DNA of 64,000 bases from Sphingobium phenoxybenzoativorans (GCF_001757355.1 NZ_MINO01000003.1:1-64000), one strand, 5' to 3'. Shown: positions 17,664-28,139, counted from the first letter of the stretch. Numbers and translations are program-made. The notes: generated by a model not told the origin, from the letters alone.

Positions 17664-19830
17664 CGGGCTGGGCATCGAGATCGACCGCCAGCTCGCGCGG
17701 CCAATGGCGCACCTGGCCGCATGCCGCGAGGAAGGCGTCAACGTCCTTGGCCGAGCCGAGCGGCAGGCAGCCCTCGTCCAGTTCTTCGGTCAGGCCCGCC
17801 TTGTCGAACAACGGTGCCGATGCGGCACCGATGCCGATGAACTTGCAGTGCGCAAAGGCGTCGGAGACGAAGTCCTTGGCCGGCTTGTCGATCGCCAGAA
17901 GCGCCGCGCCCTCGGCCGAAGGCAGCACGGCCACCGCGTCGAACAGGACTGACGGACCGCCGTCGATCTTGTGTTTGGCGGCGAGCGCCGTGCCGTCCGA
18001 CAGCGTCACGCCGCCGACCTTGGGCGCAACCACCTCGAACACCGCATTCTGCGCGTCGAGCGCCTTGGTGAGCGCGGTGAATAGCGCCGCGTCGCTCCCA
18101 TCGGTCAGGAGGATGCCGAGCTTGCGGCCCTCAAGGCTGGGGGGACCGTTTTTCACGATGCTGAGCGCGTCGGACGGTGGCAAATCCTGGATCGTCGGCC
18201 GGGCGGCCACGGCGGGCTCAGGCAGGTCGAGCGCCAGGCCGTCCGCCACGGTCTGGGCGAGGACAGGATCGATGTTCATCAGGTGAGAGACGAGCCTGGC
18301 GCGGATATCGACACGCTCAACCTTGGAGAGCTCGAACACCAAGGCATCACCGATATGCTTTTGCTCGATCGGCGTCTGGCTGACGAAGAACTGCCGCGCC
18401 TGGCTGTAATGGTCGGCAAAGCTCTCCTGGCGGATACGAAGCTTCGGACCTTCGGTCGCTTCAGCGAAGCTACGGAACCCCCGCACCGGATCCTCGCGCG
18501 GTCCGCCGATCTCGGCGCCCCAGCTATTGGGTTCGTAATTGGCGCGGCCGACCGGGTTGCGCATGGCCATATGCCCGTCCTGCTGGAAGTTCGACACCGG
18601 GCATTTGGGTGCGTTGATCGGGATATGGGTGAAATTGGGCGAGCCAAGCCGCTTCAATTGCGTGTCGAGATAGGAGAAGTTGCGGCCCGCGAGCAGCGGG
18701 TCGTTCGAGAAGTCGATGCCCGGCGGCACATTCTGCGTGCAGAAGGCGACCTGCTCGGTCTCGGCGAAGAAATTATCGACGACGCGGTCGAGGACGAGAC
18801 GGCCAATAACACGGACGGGCAGAATTTCCTCGGGAATGATCTTAGTCGCGTCGAGTACATCGAAGTCGAAGCTGTTTGCAAACTCGTCGTCGAACAGCTG
18901 GACGCCGAGCTCCCACTCCGGGAAATCGCCCGCGTTGATCGCATCCCATAGGTCGCGCCTATGGAAGTCGGGGTCGGCGCCATTGATCTTGACCGCCTCA
19001 TTCCAGACGACCGATTGCAGGCCGAGCTTGGGCTTCCAATGGAACTTGACGAAGGTCGAGCGGCCCTCGGCGTCGAGCAGCCGGAAGGTGTGGACGCCGA
19101 AGCCTTCCATGGTCCGGAACGAGCGGGGGATGGTCCGGTCGGACATGATCCACATGATCATGTGCATCGATTCAGGCGTAAGGCTGATGAAGTCCCAAAA
19201 ATTGTCATGCGCGGTCTGCGCCTGCGGAAAGGCACGGTCCGGCTCGGGCTTTGCCGCGTGGACAAGATCGGGAAACTTGATCGCATCCTGGATGAAGAAC
19301 ACCGGGATGTTGTTTCCGACGATGTCCCAGTTGCCCTCCTGGGTATAGAGTTTGACGGCAAAGCCGCGCACGTCGCGCACGAGGTCAGCCGAGCCCTTCG
19401 AGCCAGCGACAGTCGAAAAGCGCACGAAGGCCGGAGTGCGCTCGCCCACTCGCTGGAAGATGTCGGCGCGGGTGATGTCGGCGAGGCTGTCGGTCAGCTC
19501 GAAGAAACCATGCGCGCCATAGCCGCGGGCGTGGACGACGCGCTCGGGAATGCGTTCATGATCGAAATGGAAGATCTTCTCGCGAAGATGGAAATCCTCG
19601 AGGAGCGTCGGGCCCCGCGCGCCCTGCTTAAGGCTGTTCTGATCATCGGCAATCGGCGCGCCCTGCGCCGTGGTGAGGGCTGGCGCGCCGCTCTGGACGG
19701 TCTGGTGGGTTTCGCCGCCTTGACCCTGCGGTTCGGCAAAGCTCGTCGCGAACTCGCTCGCAGGCGGGAGCTTGGGCGCCTTCTTGGGGGTCTCGCCCTT
19801 GGTCTTGGGTTTGCTCGGGGTTTTCGCCAT
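17656..19830 (-). CDS. katE: Catalase HPII type with C-terminal class I amidotransferase-like domain
   Basis: Large-subunit heme catalase of 724 residues that converts hydrogen peroxide to water and oxygen. His100 in [11 protein letters not shown] and Asn173 in [10 protein letters not shown] are the distal catalytic pair, and the Tyr in [12 protein letters not shown] is the heme ligand. The first 75 residues are the long HPII-type arm, here Lys/Pro-rich. Residues from about 570 form the flavodoxin/GATase-1-like domain typical of HPII. It heads a five-gene overlapping operon. A copy of the shared 22-bp element lies 214 bp upstream on the same strand. A core-deleted relative of this gene is at 36860-37441. 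Confidence 0.95.
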   Translation of the reverse strand: MAKTPSKPKTKGETPKKAPKLPPASEFATSFAEPQGQGGETHQTVQSGAPALTTAQGAPIADDQNSLKQGARGPTLLEDFHLREKIFHFDHERIPERVVHARGYGAHGFFELTDSLADITRADIFQRVGERTPAFVRFSTVAGSKGSADLVRDVRGFAVKLYTQEGNWDIVGNNIPVFFIQDAIKFPDLVHAAKPEPDRAFPQAQTAHDNFWDFISLTPESMHMIMWIMSDRTIPRSFRTMEGFGVHTFRLLDAEGRSTFVKFHWKPKLGLQSVVWNEAVKINGADPDFHRRDLWDAINAGDFPEWELGVQLFDDEFANSFDFDVLDATKIIPEEILPVRVIGRLVLDRVVDNFFAETEQVAFCTQNVPPGIDFSNDPLLAGRNFSYLDTQLKRLGSPNFTHIPINAPKCPVSNFQQDGHMAMRNPVGRANYEPNSWGAEIGGPREDPVRGFRSFAEATEGPKLRIRQESFADHYSQARQFFVSQTPIEQKHIGDALVFELSKVERVDIRARLVSHLMNIDPVLAQTVADGLALDLPEPAVAARPTIQDLPPSDALSIVKNGPPSLEGRKLGILLTDGSDAALFTALTKALDAQNAVFEVVAPKVGGVTLSDGTALAAKHKIDGGPSVLFDAVAVLPSAEGAALLAIDKPAKDFVSDAFAHCKFIGIGAASAPLFDKAGLTEELDEGCLPLGSAKDVDAFLAACGQVRHWPRELAVDLDAQPDA

Positions 19831-20043
19831 GGTCGCAGGATCCTTGTCTTTCGCGTGCAGGGTCGGTTTTCGTTAGCTCGATCTCGTCAGGTCAGGCGTG
19901 GAGAGACTTGGCCTGATGCGGGGGCGCGGTTCGAGTGGAAACTCGTTGCGTACGCGGGCGTCCGCAGAAGTTCATGTCGACGATACTTTCCAGTCGGAGC
20001 AGCAATCGCTGAAAGGCAGGCGGGTTGCCTCGTGCACCGCAAT

Positions 20044-20065
20044 ACTAACCTCTGTCAGGTCGATT
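20044..20065 (-). promoter_or_regulatory. Shared 22-bp element facing katE
   Basis: On the minus strand it reads AATCGACC followed by TGACAGAGGTTAGT. It lies 214 bp before katE. Within it TGAC-N4-GTTA is an imperfect inverted repeat of the type bound by Crp/Fnr regulators. Confidence 0.65.
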
Positions 20066-20113
20066 GTTCGCGAGTGACCGCACGCGCGCGGCTCAAAACT
20101 ATCAAACCCGCAA

Positions 20114-20135
20114 AATCGTCCTGACAGAGGTTAGT
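20114..20135 (+). promoter_or_regulatory. Shared 22-bp element facing hemerythrin
   Basis: Reads AATCGTCC followed by TGACAGAGGTTAGT on the plus strand, 89 bp before the hemerythrin start. It is the mirror partner of the katE-facing copy 48 bases away. Confidence 0.65.
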
Positions 20136-20223
20136 TCTTTGCTAAGCGCAGTTCCGAACCGATGGCTGAACCGTTGTTCCACCGACATCGATCCACATGA
20201 GGTCGACCGACGAGGAGCATCCC

Positions 20224-20751
20224 ATGGCCGAAACCAAGACCGCTACCAAAGCGAAGCCGAAGACTGGCTCAAAGACCACCCGCAAAACCCAGCGCGCCGC
20301 CGCGAAGCCGGCCGATGCGATCAAGCTCCTGAAAGCCGATCACCGCGAGGTGGAGGGCTATTTCAAGAACTATGAAAAGCTTGAGGACGAGGCCGAGAAG
20401 AAGGCGCTAGCCGAGCGGATCTGCCTGGCGCTGACGGTCCATACCCAGATCGAAGAAGAGATTTTCTACCCAGCCGCGCGCGAAGGCATCGATGATGATG
20501 ACCTCCTCGACGAAGCCGAGGTCGAGCATGCCAGCGCCAAGCAACTGATCGCCGAGATCCGCGCGATGGAACCAGGCGAGCCGCTGTACGATGCCAAGGT
20601 CACTGTCCTTGGCGAATATGTTTCGCATCATGTCGAGGAAGAGGAGAGCGAGATGTTCCCGGAAGCTCGGGACAGCGACCTCGATCTCAAGGCTCTTGGC
20701 GTCCAGCTCGCTGAACGCAAAGCCGCGCTGATGGCGGAGGCTGGGCAATAA
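20224..20751 (+). CDS. Hemerythrin-domain protein
   Basis: Soluble protein of 175 residues. A basic Ala/Lys/Thr-rich lead of about 35 residues precedes a four-helix HHE domain with the diiron ligands in KADHREVEGYF, VHTQIEEEIFYPAA, EVEHASAKQLI and YVSHHVEEEESEMFP. Such proteins bind oxygen, NO or iron, and are common in stress regulons. GAGGAGC lies 7 bases before ATG 20224; an upstream in-frame ATG lacks a site. A shared 22-bp element is 89 bp upstream. Confidence 0.9.
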   Translation: MAETKTATKAKPKTGSKTTRKTQRAAAKPADAIKLLKADHREVEGYFKNYEKLEDEAEKKALAERICLALTVHTQIEEEIFYPAAREGIDDDDLLDEAEVEHASAKQLIAEIRAMEPGEPLYDAKVTVLGEYVSHHVEEEESEMFPEARDSDLDLKALGVQLAERKAALMAEAGQ

Positions 20752-20786
20752 TCGCGAAGACCGCGCTTCGCCGGGAACCCCTTGGA

Positions 20787-20808
20787 CGCCCCCGTCTTTT
20801 GGGGGAGT
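20787..20808. terminator. Weak C/G hairpin between hemerythrin and crp genes
   Basis: CCCCCGTC is followed after a short T-rich loop by GGGGG. The stem is short and no T-run follows, so termination would be partial at best. Confidence 0.3.
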
Positions 20809-20855
20809 CACAAACGGCGCGCTCTGCGCCGATCGGAGGAACGAACGAGGCAATC

Positions 20856-21602
20856 ATGTTTACAGAACGCTTTCTTAGAGACCGGCGCGGCGTCGATTTG
20901 GAACCTGCCGAGCGTGCTATGCTCGAAGATGCCATTGCCGAGGTCAAAACAGTCGGTCCGCGGCAGATCATCGTGCGAGCCGGTGAGCGGATCGAGCAGA
21001 GCACTCTGCTCATCGAAGGGTTCATGTCACGCTATATCGACGATCGTCGTGGATTACGGCAGCTTGTCGCGGTCCATGTGCCGGGCGACTTTGTCGATCT
21101 TCATTCCTATCCGCTCAAAATCCTTGATCACGATGTCGCGACGATGACGGCAGCCACCGTGGCGATCGTACCCCATACCGCACTCGACCGGATCAAGACT
21201 GACATGCCCTCGCTTATCGACAAGCTCTGGTTTGCGACCCTCATCGACGCTGCCATCCACCGGGCCTGGCTGTTCCGACTGGGCCGTCTTGATGCACTGG
21301 GCCGGGTTGCGCATTTCCTTTCGGAAACGAACGCCCGGCTCATTTCAGCGGGGTTAAGCGATGGCCGGCGTTTCGCACTGGGCCTCACCCAGAATGACCT
21401 TGCCGAGATTTGTGGCCTCACTAGCGTGCATGTTAACCGGATCATGCGGCAGCTACGCGAGGAGCGGCTCTGCACATTCCGATCCTCGCTCGTCGAGATC
21501 CCCGATCCCGAAAGGCTGGCCCGTCGTGGTGAGTTCGATCCTGCCTATCTCTACATCACGCCCGCGCTCGCGCCGGGCGAAGCATCAAAGGCGCAAAGAT
21601 GA
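20856..21602 (+). CDS. Crp/Fnr-family transcription regulator (paralogue 1)
   Basis: Regulator of 248 residues with an N-terminal cyclic-nucleotide-binding-type beta barrel (VAVHVPGDFVDLHSYPL is the characteristic turn) and a C-terminal winged HTH (LTQNDLAEICGLTSVHVNRIMRQLRE). There are no Fnr-type cysteine clusters at the N-terminus. A GAGG site precedes the ATG. The stop overlaps the start of a 66-residue gene as ATGA. It heads a likely operon running to 27256. A close paralogue with the same coupled partner lies at 35862-36575. Confidence 0.9.
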   Translation: MFTERFLRDRRGVDLEPAERAMLEDAIAEVKTVGPRQIIVRAGERIEQSTLLIEGFMSRYIDDRRGLRQLVAVHVPGDFVDLHSYPLKILDHDVATMTAATVAIVPHTALDRIKTDMPSLIDKLWFATLIDAAIHRAWLFRLGRLDALGRVAHFLSETNARLISAGLSDGRRFALGLTQNDLAEICGLTSVHVNRIMRQLREERLCTFRSSLVEIPDPERLARRGEFDPAYLYITPALAPGEASKAQR

Positions 21603-21799
21603 GCGTTCCAGATACTGTTCCCCAGCCCGAGACTGAACCCGGCGTCGCAACGGCGGAGGCCGGGGTTGTCATTCTCGAAGGTCCCGACGGTGTGGCGGTT
21701 ACGATGACTCCCGATGCCGCGACCGGGACTGCCAATAGCCTTCTATCAGCCGCTGATACCGCCCGCACCCAGACGCGGCATGGCGATACATCGACTTGA
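21599..21799 (+). CDS. Small protein translationally coupled to Crp/Fnr regulator (copy 1)
   Basis: Acidic 66-residue protein with the core VVILEGPDGVAVTMTPDAA and a Ser-Leu-Leu-Ser-Ala-Ala-Asp segment. It starts in the regulator's stop codon (ATGA). The same type of protein, in the same ATGA arrangement, follows the second Crp/Fnr gene at 35698-35865, which shows that the small gene is real and functionally tied to the regulator. No known domain; a modulator of the regulator is an inference. Confidence 0.75.
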   Translation: MSVPDTVPQPETEPGVATAEAGVVILEGPDGVAVTMTPDAATGTANSLLSAADTARTQTRHGDTST

Positions 21800-21847
21800 G
21801 CAGCCCGTCCTTTGGGACCGCGGCGGACGAAGACAGACGAGGCCGAT

Positions 21848-22504
21848 ATGAGGTTCTTGAAGAATAACGGGCTGACCTTGGTTCTATTACTGCTGTTTGC
21901 CGGCTCGATCTTTGGCCAATGGCTTGCGGGCTGGCACGTCGCGATGGACGATGCACGGAGGCACGGCCAGCCGATCCTCAGCCTTCTGGCCTATACGGCT
22001 AGCCCGGAATTTCTCTCGAGCGTATTCGAGAATTGGGAGAGCGAGTTTCTGCAGATGGCGACCTATGTCGTCCTCACTGCCTGCTTCATCCAGCGCGGTT
22101 CTGCCGAGTCAAAAGATCCTGACGCACCGACCCGAGATGCCGAGCTTGTCACGCAAGCTGGTAAGCCCGGCGCGCCCGCGATCCTGCGCTGGGGACCACT
22201 CTGGCGGGCGCTCTATGCCCGGTCACTGGGAATTGTTCTGGCAAGTCTGTTCCTGATGTCATTCGTCATTCACTGGACCCAAAGCGCTCGGGTCGCCGCC
22301 CAGGATGCGATCGAACATGGTGAGGCCGCGCCCACGCTGTGGTCCTATCTCGGCGATGCGCAGCTCTGGTTCGAATCCTTCCAGAACTGGCAAAGCGAGT
22401 TCCTCTCGACCGCAGTTCTGGTGGTGCTGTCTATCTTCCTGCGCCAACGGGAATCGCCGGAATCCAAAGCGGTGGCAGCGCCGCACAGCCAGACCGGCGA
22501 ATAG
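21848..22504 (+). CDS. DUF6766 family membrane protein
   Basis: Protein of 218 residues with membrane segments near 8-25, 75-90, 125-145 and 190-205. Two halves share the pattern ...FENW(E/Q)SEFLQM / FQNWQSEFLST followed by a span and RQRES/RGSAESK, so it appears to be an internal duplication. This matches what I know as DUF6766. Function unknown. GAGG precedes the ATG. It sits in the crp-to-reductase operon, between the small coupled gene and the PRC-barrel gene. Confidence 0.75.
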   Translation: MRFLKNNGLTLVLLLLFAGSIFGQWLAGWHVAMDDARRHGQPILSLLAYTASPEFLSSVFENWESEFLQMATYVVLTACFIQRGSAESKDPDAPTRDAELVTQAGKPGAPAILRWGPLWRALYARSLGIVLASLFLMSFVIHWTQSARVAAQDAIEHGEAAPTLWSYLGDAQLWFESFQNWQSEFLSTAVLVVLSIFLRQRESPESKAVAAPHSQTGE

Positions 22505-22590
22505 GCGCGTGTCTCGCCTAATCTCCGCTTCCGTTTGGCGCCCAGCACCTTCGACCGCAATTTGGACGTTCAAGAAAAAAGGAATTCATC

Positions 22591-23187
22591 CTGGAAACGC
22601 TTGCCGGCTGGGTCGCCCCTGTCGCCACAATGATCGCTGCGATGATGACCGCTGCCAATCTCGGGGCGCGTGTCACCGGCTGGGGGTTCGTGATCTTCAC
22701 GGCCGGATCTCTTGCCTGGTCACTCCTCGGTTTCGCCACCGGGCAGACCAACCTCCTCGCCACCAACGTTTTCCTGACCTTCGTCAACATTGTCGGCATC
22801 TGGCGGTGGCTTGGCAGGCAACGCGCCTATGAGGACGGCGGTAAGTCCGCCGAGGCGGCAAGTCGCCGATCCCGTCACCCCAATCTTTTCACCGCCACGG
22901 GCATCAGCGGGATGCCGGTCGTAACCGCAGATGGCCGGGCCGTGGGCAAGGCGGTCGAGGCGCTGGTGGCTTGCGAGACGGGGCATGTCAGCTATGTGGT
23001 TGTGGCCTCGGACGGCGTCGGTGGCATCGCCGAGACTCTCCGAGCGGTCGCGCGCGCAGATATCCGCTTCGCCTGCGAGAAACTTGAACTGGTCTGTGCC
23101 CTCGATCGCTTCGAGGCGCTCCCATCCTTGAAGGAAGGCGATTGGCCCGCCGCGCCCGTCGCTGTTGAGCCGGAGCTGATGCGATGA
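22591..23187 (+). CDS. Membrane PRC-barrel domain protein, probable CTG start
   Basis: Protein of 198 residues. Two to three N-terminal spans (about 5-70) are followed by a soluble PRC-barrel (GMPVVTADGRAVGKAVEALV, then VVASDG). The first in-frame ATG is at 22630, but homologous-looking sequence starts 13 codons earlier (LETLAGWVAPVAT) and AAAGGA lies 7 bases before a CTG at 22591, so CTG is the likely start. Its stop overlaps the helicase start (ATGA). PRC-barrels in stress genes often sense ions or bind RNA-related partners; none can be assigned here. Confidence 0.7.
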   Translation: METLAGWVAPVATMIAAMMTAANLGARVTGWGFVIFTAGSLAWSLLGFATGQTNLLATNVFLTFVNIVGIWRWLGRQRAYEDGGKSAEAASRRSRHPNLFTATGISGMPVVTADGRAVGKAVEALVACETGHVSYVVVASDGVGGIAETLRAVARADIRFACEKLELVCALDRFEALPSLKEGDWPAAPVAVEPELMR

Positions 23188-26100
23188 CGCAGGCGCGCGG
23201 TTTGGGCGAGACGGCCTTCATACTATGGCAGGCGCTGATCGAAGGGGATGTCCTGTATCTCGCCGACGACGAGCAAATGGCAGAGGCGACTGCCGATGCG
23301 CTCAGGGCGCTGGCGCCGGACAATCCTGTCATCTTCCTGCCTTCCAGCGATGCGCTGCCGGGCGATACCGCTCCGGCTTCGCCGGCCAATGTCGGTCACC
23401 GCGTGGCGGCGCTCAGTGCGCTTCGGCGGCTTGGGCAGGACCCCGAAAGATCGCCGCTCGCGACGATCATGAGCGGAGAAGCGGCAGCGCGCCGCTATGC
23501 CGATCCCGCGTCTTTCGAGGTTGCGCCGCCGTCCCTCAATGTCGGCGACCAGATCGATCAGGCGACTTTCGCGAATGATATGGCGGCGGTGGGCTATGTC
23601 GAGGACGACCGTGTCGATGAACCCGGCGAAGTGTCGGTTCGCGGCGATGTCATCGACATATTTCCCGCGGATGCGGGTTCACCTGCGCGCATCGAGATCG
23701 CCGATGGCACGATCAGCGCTATCCGCCGTTACGATCCTGCCTCGCAGCTCAGCACCCAGAACTGCCACTCGTTGGCGATTGGACGCGCGCTCGAACCCGA
23801 TGTCGGCGCAGGCACATCGATCCTAGCGCATCTGCCGCCGGGCGCGCTCTTCCTGTCGCCTAAAGCAGACGCGCGTCGCCAGCGCTTCATCCGGCTGGCC
23901 GAGGACGCGGCCCGTGGCAAGGACAGGATCGTTGATGCCATTGGCGAGGCAAGTTGGGCGGCTGCCCTGGCCGAATGGGCGGTGCACCCTCTCGACGCGA
24001 ACACCGTTGAGCCGATCCCCCGCTTTATCGAAGAACGCTCGCCGCTCAGAGCGCTGGCCCGGTTCGTTAAGCCCCTCCTCCACGGTCGGCGCCTTGTGCT
24101 GATCGGCAGTGAACGGGATATCCGCTTTCTGCGGCCTCGTCTCGCGGGGCGGCTGAAGATTTCTCTGCCCCTCGTCGAAAATCTGAGCGCGGCCACGGCG
24201 CTGGCTGCAGGCAGCGGGGCCGCGTTGATCTCACCGATCGATCATGGCGCTCTGACCGACGCCGTCCTGCTTGTCGCTGCCGGCGACCTGCTGGGGAGCC
24301 GAGCTCTTATCGATGCGGCGACCGAGCCGGTTATGGCGGCGCTCGCACGCAGCGGCGGCGACATCAGGCGCGGCGATGTCGTCGTTCACGAGGATCATGG
24401 CGTCGGTCTGGTGGCGGGTCTGGAAGTCGATCCCAGCGATTCCCGTAGCGAGACGATCGCGCTGGAATATACCGGCGGGTCACGCCGTCTCGTCCCGGTG
24501 CGCGAAGCCGCCCGGATCTGGCGCTATGGTGCGGACGCGGACGCAGTCTCGCTGGACAAGCTCGATGGATCGAGCTGGCAGAAGCGGCGCAGCGACATCG
24601 CGGCGGCCGTGGCCGAGAACGCACAGGCCCTCCTCGCTTTGGCGGAGGAGCGTGCGCGTCTCACCGCACCGATCCTCGAACCGGACCCGGCGCTTTATGA
24701 GCGGTTCGTCAGCGGTTTTCCGTTCAATGAGACCGCCGATCAGGCGCGCGCCGCGCAGGCGGTGCGGGACGATCTGGCCAGTGGTCGCCCCATGGACCGC
24801 CTGGTGATTGGCGATGTGGGGTTCGGCAAGACCGAGATCGCCTTGCGCGCAGCCGCCTTGGCCGCGCTGGCGGGGTACCAGGTCGCGGTCGCGGCGCCGA
24901 CGACGGTGCTGGTGCGCCAGCATCTGCAGACCTTCGAGCAGCGCTTCGACACTCTCGGAATCAAGTTGGCCGGGCTTTCCCGTCTTTCAACTGCGGCCGA
25001 GAAGAAGATGGTCAAGGCTGGATTGGCGGACGGCTCTATCGCGATCGTGGTCGGCACGGGCGCGGTGATGGGCAAGGACGTGCGTTTTGCCAGGCTCGGT
25101 CTGGTCATCATCGATGAAGAGCAACGGTTCGGCGCCGCCGACAAGGCCCGGCTGCGAGGCCGCCACGATGTTCATCTCCTCGCCATGAGCGCGACGCCTA
25201 TTCCGCGAACTTTGCACCGGGCGATAATCGGCCTTCAGCAAATGTCTATCATTGCGACCCCGCCGGCCCGGCGGCAACCGATCCGCACAAGCTTGATCGA
25301 GCTCGATGACGCACGCCTGCGCACTGCCTTGCTGCGCGAACGCGCGCGCGGCGGCCAGAGCTTCGTAGTCGTCCCGCGTATTGACGACATGGCGCCTTTT
25401 TCGGAGCGGCTTCAGCGCATCGTCCCTGGCCTTGTTCGGATCGAGGCCCATGGCAAATTGCCGGCGAAGGATATTGATACGGCGATGGTCCGCTTCGCCG
25501 GTGGCGACGGCGATATCTTGCTGGCAACCAACATCATCGAGGCCGGGCTCGACGTGCCGCGCGCCAATACCATGATCGTCTGGCGCGCCGATCGCTTTGG
25601 ATTGGCACAGCTGCATCAGCTGCGCGGAAGGGTTGGGCGGGGTCATCGGCGTGGCCAAGTGCTTCTGGTGACCGAAGGTGCCGACATTGCCGCGCGCACG
25701 ATGAAGCGGCTGCGGACGCTGTCGACTTATGACCGGCTCGGTGCTGGCTTTGACATCGCCGCCGCCGACCTCGACCAGCGGGGCGCGGGCGATCCGCTCA
25801 GTGATACCCAGGCTGGTCACATGAAGCTCATCGGGGTCGATCTCTATCAGCATCTGTTCGAAAAGGCCCTGAAGCAGGCGCGCGGGCTGACGGACCTTGA
25901 TTGGATGCCCGAGATCGCCCTCCAAGGCGCGGGAGCGCTGCCGGAAGCGTGGATCCCGGAGGAGGATATCCGGCTTGGCCTCTATGTGCGGATCGCACGC
26001 GCGGGCGACGAGGGCGAGATTGAAGCTATGGAACAGGAGCTTCTCGATCGGTTTGGCCCTCTCCCCTCGGACGCGCAGCAGCTGATGGCGCTCGCGCGCA

Positions 26101-26315
26101 TCGCCTTGCTGGCCCGGATGGCGGGGATTGTCCGGGTCGATGCCGGGCCGGCCGCCATTGCGCTCACGCCACACGGCAAGCAGATGCGGCCGCCCGGTGG
26201 TCTGGGCTTGATCGCAAAAGACGGGCGGTGGCTGCTCAAGGAGGCGACCGAGGACGCAGAGCGATCGGCTCGCGTCACCGAACTCCTCGAAGCCCTGGGC
26301 GAGGTCTCGCTATGA
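23184..26315 (+). CDS. Mfd-like helicase (transcription-repair coupling factor paralogue)
   Basis: DNA translocase of 1043 residues built like Mfd but about 100 residues shorter. An N-terminal UvrB-like module (about 1-200; [18 protein letters not shown]) is followed by an RNA-polymerase-interacting domain (about 396-460; [16 protein letters not shown]). Then come helicase lobes with Walker [10 protein letters not shown] (about 542-550), DEEQRFG in place of the usual DEEHRFG (near 643), SATPIPRTL, and the [16 protein letters not shown] motif, with a TRCF domain at the end. It lies in a stress operon with a thioredoxin-reductase-like gene rather than with housekeeping repair genes, so it is probably a second, specialised copy. 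Confidence 0.88.
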   Translation: MTQARGLGETAFILWQALIEGDVLYLADDEQMAEATADALRALAPDNPVIFLPSSDALPGDTAPASPANVGHRVAALSALRRLGQDPERSPLATIMSGEAAARRYADPASFEVAPPSLNVGDQIDQATFANDMAAVGYVEDDRVDEPGEVSVRGDVIDIFPADAGSPARIEIADGTISAIRRYDPASQLSTQNCHSLAIGRALEPDVGAGTSILAHLPPGALFLSPKADARRQRFIRLAEDAARGKDRIVDAIGEASWAAALAEWAVHPLDANTVEPIPRFIEERSPLRALARFVKPLLHGRRLVLIGSERDIRFLRPRLAGRLKISLPLVENLSAATALAAGSGAALISPIDHGALTDAVLLVAAGDLLGSRALIDAATEPVMAALARSGGDIRRGDVVVHEDHGVGLVAGLEVDPSDSRSETIALEYTGGSRRLVPVREAARIWRYGADADAVSLDKLDGSSWQKRRSDIAAAVAENAQALLALAEERARLTAPILEPDPALYERFVSGFPFNETADQARAAQAVRDDLASGRPMDRLVIGDVGFGKTEIALRAAALAALAGYQVAVAAPTTVLVRQHLQTFEQRFDTLGIKLAGLSRLSTAAEKKMVKAGLADGSIAIVVGTGAVMGKDVRFARLGLVIIDEEQRFGAADKARLRGRHDVHLLAMSATPIPRTLHRAIIGLQQMSIIATPPARRQPIRTSLIELDDARLRTALLRERARGGQSFVVVPRIDDMAPFSERLQRIVPGLVRIEAHGKLPAKDIDTAMVRFAGGDGDILLATNIIEAGLDVPRANTMIVWRADRFGLAQLHQLRGRVGRGHRRGQVLLVTEGADIAARTMKRLRTLSTYDRLGAGFDIAAADLDQRGAGDPLSDTQAGHMKLIGVDLYQHLFEKALKQARGLTDLDWMPEIALQGAGALPEAWIPEEDIRLGLYVRIARAGDEGEIEAMEQELLDRFGPLPSDAQQLMALARIALLARMAGIVRVDAGPAAIALTPHGKQMRPPGGLGLIAKDGRWLLKEATEDAERSARVTELLEALGEVSL

Positions 26316-27256
26316 CGGTCGCGGCTTCGAGCAGGAGCGACGACGAATCACCGCTCGACTGCCTGATCATCGGCGGGGGCCCTGCCGGGCTTACGGCAGC
26401 CATCTATCTCGCACGGTTTCGCCTTTCGATCCGGATCATCGATGCTGGCCAAAGCCGGGCGTCGCTTATCCCACGGACACACAATCATGCTGGATTTCCC
26501 GGCGGCATCACCGGTCTCGACCTGCTGGGGCGGATGCGGTCTCAGGCCGAGGAGTTCGGGGTCGATATCGTGTCGGGGGCCATCGAGTCTCTTGCACGAG
26601 CGGAAACGGGGTTCGTGGCGAGGAGTGGTGCCAGGAAGTGGCGGGCGCGCTCGGTGCTGCTGGCGACCGGCGTCGTCAACAATCGCCCGCCAATGGCATC
26701 TGACCTTCATGACATAGCCCTGCAACGGGGACTGCTGCGCTATTGCCCGATCTGCGACGGCTATGAGGTGACGGACAAGTGCATCGCCGTCATCGGAACG
26801 CAGACCCATGGCCACAATGAAGCTCTGTTTTTGCGGATGTATTCCGCAGACGTCACGCTCATCTCTCCGGCCGGCGGTTATGCGCTGAGTAGCACCGAAC
26901 GGCAAAGGCTGGTTGAGGCGGGGGTTGTGCTCCAAGACGGCCCTTGCGAGCCTTTGACCATCGACGGCGACCATATTCTTGTGCCGATCCCGGGCGGCGT
27001 GGCGCGGTTCGACACCGCTTATCCAGCGCTCGGCTCCGCGATCCGATCCGAGCTCGCTACCGAGCTTGGCGCGACGGCCACGGACGAGGGATGCCTTGTG
27101 GTCGACCCGCATCAACGCACCACGATCGCCAGCCTCTACGCAGCGGGCGACGTCACCAAAGGGCTCGATCAGATCAGCCACGCCATGGGGGAAGCTGGCG
27201 TCGCAGCGACGACGATCCGAAACGATCTAGCGGCCATCGCGCCGCTCCTGCGCTGA
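26312..27256 (+). CDS. NAD(P)/FAD-dependent oxidoreductase, thioredoxin-reductase-like
   Basis: Flavoprotein of 314 residues. [10 protein letters not shown] near the N-terminus binds [12 protein letters not shown] holds the redox pair Cys145/Cys148, and [20 protein letters not shown] is the C-terminal FAD motif. The NADPH motif ([15 protein letters not shown]) departs from the usual GGGDSA form, so activity on standard thioredoxin is uncertain. It is the last gene of the operon and overlaps the helicase stop as ATGA; the longer upstream frame runs inside the helicase gene. Confidence 0.88.
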   Translation: MTVAASSRSDDESPLDCLIIGGGPAGLTAAIYLARFRLSIRIIDAGQSRASLIPRTHNHAGFPGGITGLDLLGRMRSQAEEFGVDIVSGAIESLARAETGFVARSGARKWRARSVLLATGVVNNRPPMASDLHDIALQRGLLRYCPICDGYEVTDKCIAVIGTQTHGHNEALFLRMYSADVTLISPAGGYALSSTERQRLVEAGVVLQDGPCEPLTIDGDHILVPIPGGVARFDTAYPALGSAIRSELATELGATATDEGCLVVDPHQRTTIASLYAAGDVTKGLDQISHAMGEAGVAATTIRNDLAAIAPLLR

Positions 27257-27346
27257 TTGGGCGCGCAGGATCAGGCCTTTTTAAGTAGGATAGCATACGA
27301 TCCGCCGTCTTGCAGGGCGGTCAGGGCGCGTCCGGCGCTTAGCCGT

Positions 27347-28135
27347 TCAATCCGCCGAGCCTGGCTCTGCCATCCTGCGATGATGTTCCGCCAATATGGA
27401 CTGCGGCACCACGCCTGCGGTCGCGACCTGCAGCTTGTTCGACCAGCCCGACACGATGTGGCCCTTGCCCGCCATGAGCGCGTCCCATCCATCGCGAGCG
27501 ACCTTGGCCGGATCGGCCTTGTGGGAATCCTGGCCAACATCGGTGTCGAGCATGCCGGCCCGCGCGAAAAATTCGGTGTCCGTGGCGCCGGGCATCAGGG
27601 TCGTGAGGGTGACCCCCTTCATGTCCTTGATCTCGTTCCGAAGCGCCTCGGTCACATTATCGATCATGGCTTTGGTGCCATTATAGACGGCGTTGAATGC
27701 GCCGGGGATGTACCCCGCTATCGATCCGGTAACGAGGATTTTGCCGTCGTCCCGCGCCACCATATCGCGAAGCACTTTTTGCAGGAGGTAGAGCGTACCC
27801 GTCACATTGGTGTCGACGGCGTGGCGCCAGATTTCTACAGACTGGTCGAGGAACGCGCCGCCCGTGCCGGTGCCGGCATTGGCGCAGAGAAGGTCGATGC
27901 GTCGGCCGCCGGCAGCCTCGATGAGCCGGTCGACGCCCTCGATCGACGACAGATCGACCTCGAGGGCCTCCACCTCGCCGCCTTTGGCGCGGAGATCATC
28001 GGCAGCGGAGGCGATCAATCCTTCGTCGGCGGCAATGAGGAGGTCATAGCCCTGCTCGGCCGCGAGGTGCGCGAGCTCAAAGCCGATGCCGGTCGATGCG
28101 CCAGTGATCACGGCGAAGCGTCTGGTCATATCCAT
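27347..28135 (-). CDS. SDR-family oxidoreductase
   Basis: Short-chain dehydrogenase of 262 residues: TGASTGIG at 11-18, a NAGTG strand end, SIAG with the catalytic Ser, YNGTK as the Tyr-Lys pair, and LMPGATDTEFF after it. This set is typical of the DltE/YqjQ-like group. It ends a minus-strand operon behind the DUF4142 gene (4-base gap). Substrate unknown. The opposing plus-strand frames are shadows. Confidence 0.9.
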   Translation of the reverse strand: MDMTRRFAVITGASTGIGFELAHLAAEQGYDLLIAADEGLIASAADDLRAKGGEVEALEVDLSSIEGVDRLIEAAGGRRIDLLCANAGTGTGGAFLDQSVEIWRHAVDTNVTGTLYLLQKVLRDMVARDDGKILVTGSIAGYIPGAFNAVYNGTKAMIDNVTEALRNEIKDMKGVTLTTLMPGATDTEFFARAGMLDTDVGQDSHKADPAKVARDGWDALMAGKGHIVSGWSNKLQVATAGVVPQSILAEHHRRMAEPGSAD

Positions 28136-28139
28136 ACCT

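Larger units (their letters stand above)
19831..20223. other. Divergent promoter region katE/hemerythrin with two copies of the shared element
   Basis: This 393-base spacer separates katE (minus) from the hemerythrin gene (plus). It contains two copies of the 22-bp element, one facing each gene. No further gene is seen; plus-strand frames here are the tail of a katE shadow. Confidence 0.75.

Noticed and set aside
18961..20124. Plus-strand frame of 387 codons
   Set aside because: It is antisense to katE and runs into the divergent promoter spacer; no ribosome site or domain.
24987..26174. Minus-strand frame of 395 codons
   Set aside because: Shadow of the Mfd-like helicase, whose motifs are unmistakable.
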